Shown here: in pieces, positions 16,062 to 17,752 of the stretch
Layout of the letters: each line of letters opens with the position of its first letter
How positions within the stretch are numbered: position 1 is the first letter of the stretch
Notes under the pieces: model-generated
What the model was told of the DNA's origin: nothing
The model's database searches: none
The model's input: the letters and a program-made list of their open reading frames with translations, nothing else
Assembly (NCBI GenBank): GCA_964545315.1
Contig: CAZJGI010000067.1
Span: 1-17,752, forward strand
Direction of reading: 5' to 3'
Origin: JAAYJR01 sp964545315
GTDB lineage: Bacteria > Bacteroidota > Bacteroidia > Bacteroidales > Prolixibacteraceae
Length of the DNA stretch: 17,752 nucleotides
Program-made: the position numbers and the translations under genes

Positions 16062-17249
16062 TCATTTTATTTTTTGGAACAATTTCATAGCCTCTTTTAA
16101 TCCATTTTTCGCAAATACATGTAGAACAGAATTTAAATCTATTTCCTGTGAATCAGAAGATTTCTGTTTGGATTCAATTAATTTGTCAAACCTATTATAA
16201 AAACCAATCAAAGTTCCATCCTCATTGCCCTTTACCATTTTCAAAAACTCCAATTTTCCATCCAGTGCATTTACTAAATTGGGTTCATTTTTTTTCACAT
16301 GGCCTTTATCGACAATGTAATCTCGTTTAAAAATTTGTTCTGCTTTTTCATAACCGTATTTTTCCCAGTAGTATAACCACATACGTATTTTTTTCACATA
16401 CCTCCTGCGAACATTCACTTTATCATTTACAATCAACCCTGATGCTTCCTGGCGATAACCTCTTTTTTGTAATCGTGTTTTTATCGGATTGATAGTTAGT
16501 TTCTGATCTTCTTTAATGATTCTATTTAATTCGGCATTAAAGTTATCGGTATTATATATGTTATGTGGTGATGAAAAGGTAATGTCATCTGCATAGCGGG
16601 TGTAAATTGCCCCAAAACGATTGGCCAGACCATTGAGTCTTCGGTCAAGCTTTTTGCATAGAATGTTTGTTATGGTTGGTGATGTAGGGCTACCTTGTGG
16701 AAGAACAGTTTTAATTTCACCATCAATTTCAAAAGGATGTGTACAAAGACTTGCCAATAAAAATGCTAACGGTTCTTTATCTCCATTCAAATTAAATGGT
16801 TCGTATATAAAACCCATTTTTACTCTATTGCGGTCAAAAGTATAAAAAAAGTCTTTCAAGTCTATATTAAGTACATAATTATGACCAACATGTTTTTTGG
16901 CATTATTTACAATCGATTTGTCTTTAACAAATCCAGTTACTGCTTCATGAGGCTCGTATATACACTGTAAAATAAAATTTAGTGATCGTAAGATTGATTT
17001 TAATCCTGTAACAGGAGCATGAATTGTTCTGTCTGATCCCGATTTTTTTTTAATTGTAAACGTATGGTATCGCTTTTTACAGATTTCAGGATTTGCATAA
17101 TAGGTTAAAGACTTTAATTGAACTGGTTTACACTTTTCACCGTAAAGCAAATTTTTAGCATCGCTCAGGAGATTAACTAAATCTTCCTTGCTTTGTATGG
17201 CGGCAAATTGCAGCCGAATTTGATCAATATGTGTCTGTTCAATTTTCAT
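16062..17249 (-). CDS. Retron reverse transcriptase
   Basis: Encodes 395 residues from ATG 17249. Reverse-transcriptase motifs are clear: TIKKKSGSDRTIHAP (RT1 region), the retron-specific NAxxH motif as NAKKH (116-120), NIDLKDFF with catalytic D130, LPQGSPTSP (184-191), RYADD with D221 and D222, and a C-terminal thumb. The Y-region triplet, normally VTG in retrons, reads ASG (269-271, QEASGLIVN). An in-frame TTG at 17312 would add 21 residues. Those codons span the second arm of the ncRNA inverted repeat (17268-17281), so ATG 17249, 18 bases after the repeat, is preferred. The enzyme should copy the adjacent msr-msd RNA into msDNA. It is followed at once by the candidate HEPN effector. I cannot assign it to a named retron type from sequence alone. 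Confidence 0.9.
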   Translation of the reverse strand: MKIEQTHIDQIRLQFAAIQSKEDLVNLLSDAKNLLYGEKCKPVQLKSLTYYANPEICKKRYHTFTIKKKSGSDRTIHAPVTGLKSILRSLNFILQCIYEPHEAVTGFVKDKSIVNNAKKHVGHNYVLNIDLKDFFYTFDRNRVKMGFIYEPFNLNGDKEPLAFLLASLCTHPFEIDGEIKTVLPQGSPTSPTITNILCKKLDRRLNGLANRFGAIYTRYADDITFSSPHNIYNTDNFNAELNRIIKEDQKLTINPIKTRLQKRGYRQEASGLIVNDKVNVRRRYVKKIRMWLYYWEKYGYEKAEQIFKRDYIVDKGHVKKNEPNLVNALDGKLEFLKMVKGNEDGTLIGFYNRFDKLIESKQKSSDSQEIDLNSVLHVFAKNGLKEAMKLFQKIK

Positions 17250-17267
17250 TCTATTGGTATTAAAAGA

Positions 17268-17526
17268 CTTTGAAAACACCTTGTTGATACTCTTTTTGTA
17301 TGAATATTTCAATTGCCAGGACTGAAATTCAATACCTATTCATCACTAATAAATACATCAATAACAACATCTTATTATCGAATTAACTTCAATAACAGAG
17401 TTGTTATAAATGCGTCAGTGACATTCATCCCGCCCAAAGGTCGGGAAAAGATGCCGATCGTTGTCTCAAACCGAAATTTGAAACCAGCATCCACGAATCA
17501 ATATCTTTTGTCAGGTGTTTTCAAAG
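17268..17526 (-). ncRNA. Retron msr-msd non-coding RNA
   Basis: CTTTGAAAACACCT (minus strand, 17526-17513) and AGGTGTTTTCAAAG (17281-17268) are a perfect 14-base inverted repeat 231 bases apart. They serve as the a1/a2 pair that frames retron RNAs, and a G follows a1 directly as the likely branch base. Between them, in order: a stem GTTTCAAA/TTTGAGAC with loop TTTCGG (17484-17463) closed by GATGC/GCATC; a stem TCCCG/CGGGA (17446-17428); a long stem ATAACAAC/GTTGTTAT (17407-17361) enclosing TTATTGAA/TTCGATAA; and a hairpin at 17335-17298 (TGAATTTCA with TGAAA-TTCA plus GTA/TAC). The first two would be msr, the latter two msd. It lies just upstream of the RT, as in known retrons. The exact branch base and msDNA 3' end are inferred. 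Confidence 0.8.
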
Positions 17527-17584
17527 AACTTCTGCAAATATGAAATACTCTTGTGCATCCTATCTGCACCATAAAGATATTGAT
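17497..17584 (-). repeat. 12-base inverted repeat joining the leader to the start of the msr
   Basis: ATCAATATCTTT (minus, 17584-17573) is the exact reverse complement of AAAGATATTGAT (17508-17497). One arm is in the leader; the other is inside the msr, five bases after a1. A transcript that starts upstream could fold this way and hide a1 and the branch region. A transcript starting near a1 could not. It may therefore be a switch between non-productive and productive RNA. Confidence 0.45.
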
Positions 17585-17615
17585 AAAATTGAGTTTCTAT
17601 AGTAAATTTTGCCAT
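17511..17615 (-). CDS. Possible 34-residue leader peptide upstream of the retron RNA
   Basis: An ATG at 17615 opens a 34-codon frame beginning MAKFTIETQF and ending FFENT, with its TGA overlapping the first base of the a1 repeat. AGAAG sits a few bases before the ATG. The frame contains operator copy B and one arm of the 12-base inverted repeat, so it may be only a chance open stretch. If translated, a ribosome would clear the leader up to the ncRNA start. No family is recognised. Confidence 0.25.
   Translation of the reverse strand: MAKFTIETQFYQYLYGADRMHKSISYLQKFFENT
17553..17575 (-). promoter_or_regulatory. Second operator copy (motif B), just upstream of the retron ncRNA
   Basis: Minus strand: TTTATG, G, TGCAG, six bases, TGCAC; the two TGCA units start 11 bases apart, as in the other copies. 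The a1 repeat begins 26 bases downstream. TATTTC and TATTTG boxes lie between them (17547-17535), so a start near a1 is possible. The motif also forms a small hairpin (GTGCA/TGCAC), which could be a second reason for its conservation. Confidence 0.5.
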
Positions 17616-17647
17616 ATCTTCTAATCACCTTTTTTTGAAAAAATAAA

Positions 17648-17684
17648 ATTATATTTGTGTAGTGCAACCTTTGTGCATCATAAA
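17648..17684 (-). promoter_or_regulatory. First operator copy (motif A) and TATAAT box between the WYL gene and the retron
   Basis: Minus strand: TTTATG, A, TGCAC, six bases, TGCAC (17684-17662), with units 11 bases apart, then TATAAT eight bases later (17653-17648). On the other strand the motif ends 9 bases before the ATG of the divergent WYL gene, so a bound protein would affect both directions. This is the expected place for an autoregulatory site of the WYL protein. Confidence 0.6.
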
Positions 17685-17693
17685 TATTTAATA

Positions 17694-17752
17694 ATGCCAA
17701 TCAATAAAAATGCGCTCATCCGTTATCAGACCTTAGACAGATGTTTCCAAAA
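17694..17752 (+). CDS. WYL-type transcriptional regulator, N-terminal start only
   Basis: The frame opens at ATG 17694 and is still open at the window edge, with 19 full codons. They read MPINKNALIRYQTLDRCFQ. This resembles the start of Bacteroidota WYL-domain (YafY-like) regulators, which typically begin with NKNALIRY-x3-D-x-CLRN before a winged-helix domain. WYL proteins such as BrxR and CapW repress or control phage-defence operons and respond to nucleic-acid or nucleotide signals. The gene is divergent from the retron, with operator copy A in the 78 bases between its ATG and the leader ORF. The identification depends on a very short stretch and needs the sequence to the right of the window. 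Confidence 0.6.
   Translation, partial: MPINKNALIRYQTLDRCFQ

Noticed and set aside
16062..17312. Longer RT reading from TTG 17312 (416 residues)
   Set aside because: The extra 21 codons span the second arm of the 14-base retron repeat; ATG 17249 follows that arm by 18 bases and is a normal start.
17313..17543. 76-codon frame on the plus strand opposite the retron RNA
   Set aside because: It is antisense to the structured ncRNA, has no recognisable protein features and is explained by RNA structure on the other strand.
17497..17584. The 12-base inverted repeat as the retron a1/a2 pair
   Set aside because: Only 64 bases lie between the arms and the main hairpins fall outside; the 14-base pair encloses all of them and ends next to the RT start.
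1..17752. CRISPR array or insertion sequence
   Set aside because: I found no regularly spaced direct repeats longer than the short operator units, and no transposase or terminal inverted repeats around any gene.

Overview
The window looks like a chromosome segment of a Bacteroidota bacterium, probably a polysaccharide-degrading member of the Bacteroidales/Marinilabiliales type. The signs are GH106-like and GH97 enzymes with export signals, exact TAnnTTTG promoter boxes of the Bacteroidota kind, AT-rich intergenic DNA and weak Shine-Dalgarno sites.

Left part (1-10001): a glycan-degradation locus. On the minus strand an L-arabinose/L-fucose-isomerase-like enzyme (6220-7647) is followed by two tandem GH106-like exported glycosidases (2899-6201 and 1-2870; the last runs off the left edge). 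The gaps are 18 and 28 bases, so this is one operon, probably driven from a box at 7731-7738. Divergent to it is an exported GH97 glycosidase (8037-10001) with the nucleophile aspartate of the retaining subgroup. No SusC/SusD pair or regulator is visible for this locus.

Junction (10002-10307): a long hairpin at 10102-10144 and, six bases further, a 3'-terminal fragment of a tRNA or tmRNA gene (10151-10169). This suggests an old integration site. DNA to the right is visibly more AT-rich.

Right part (10308-17752): a defence-type island, all minus strand except the last gene. At the right edge a WYL-type transcriptional regulator begins (plus strand, 17694 onward, only 19 full codons visible). 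Reading leftward from it on the minus strand: a retron non-coding RNA (msr-msd, 17268-17526) bounded by a perfect 14-base inverted repeat; a retron reverse transcriptase (16062-17249); one base later a protein with a C-terminal HEPN-type R-x4-H motif (15314-16060), the likely toxic effector; a 107-residue unknown; an SF1B (RecD/Dda-like) helicase (12608-14815); an overlapping helical-repeat protein with a cold-shock-like C-terminus (10981-12618); and a 190-residue unknown (10308-10880).

The most interesting signal is not a gene. A motif with two TGCAC/TGCAG units spaced exactly 11 bases apart, preceded by TTTATG, occurs three times: between the WYL gene and the retron, just upstream of the retron ncRNA, and just upstream of the helicase. 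In two copies a TATAAT/TATAAC box follows 7-8 bases later. I infer that the WYL protein controls the retron module and the helicase module together through these sites, making one composite, co-regulated defence system. The same evidence decides two start codons: ATG 17249 for the reverse transcriptase and ATG 14815 for the helicase, rather than upstream TTG codons that lie before the second retron repeat and inside the promoter box.
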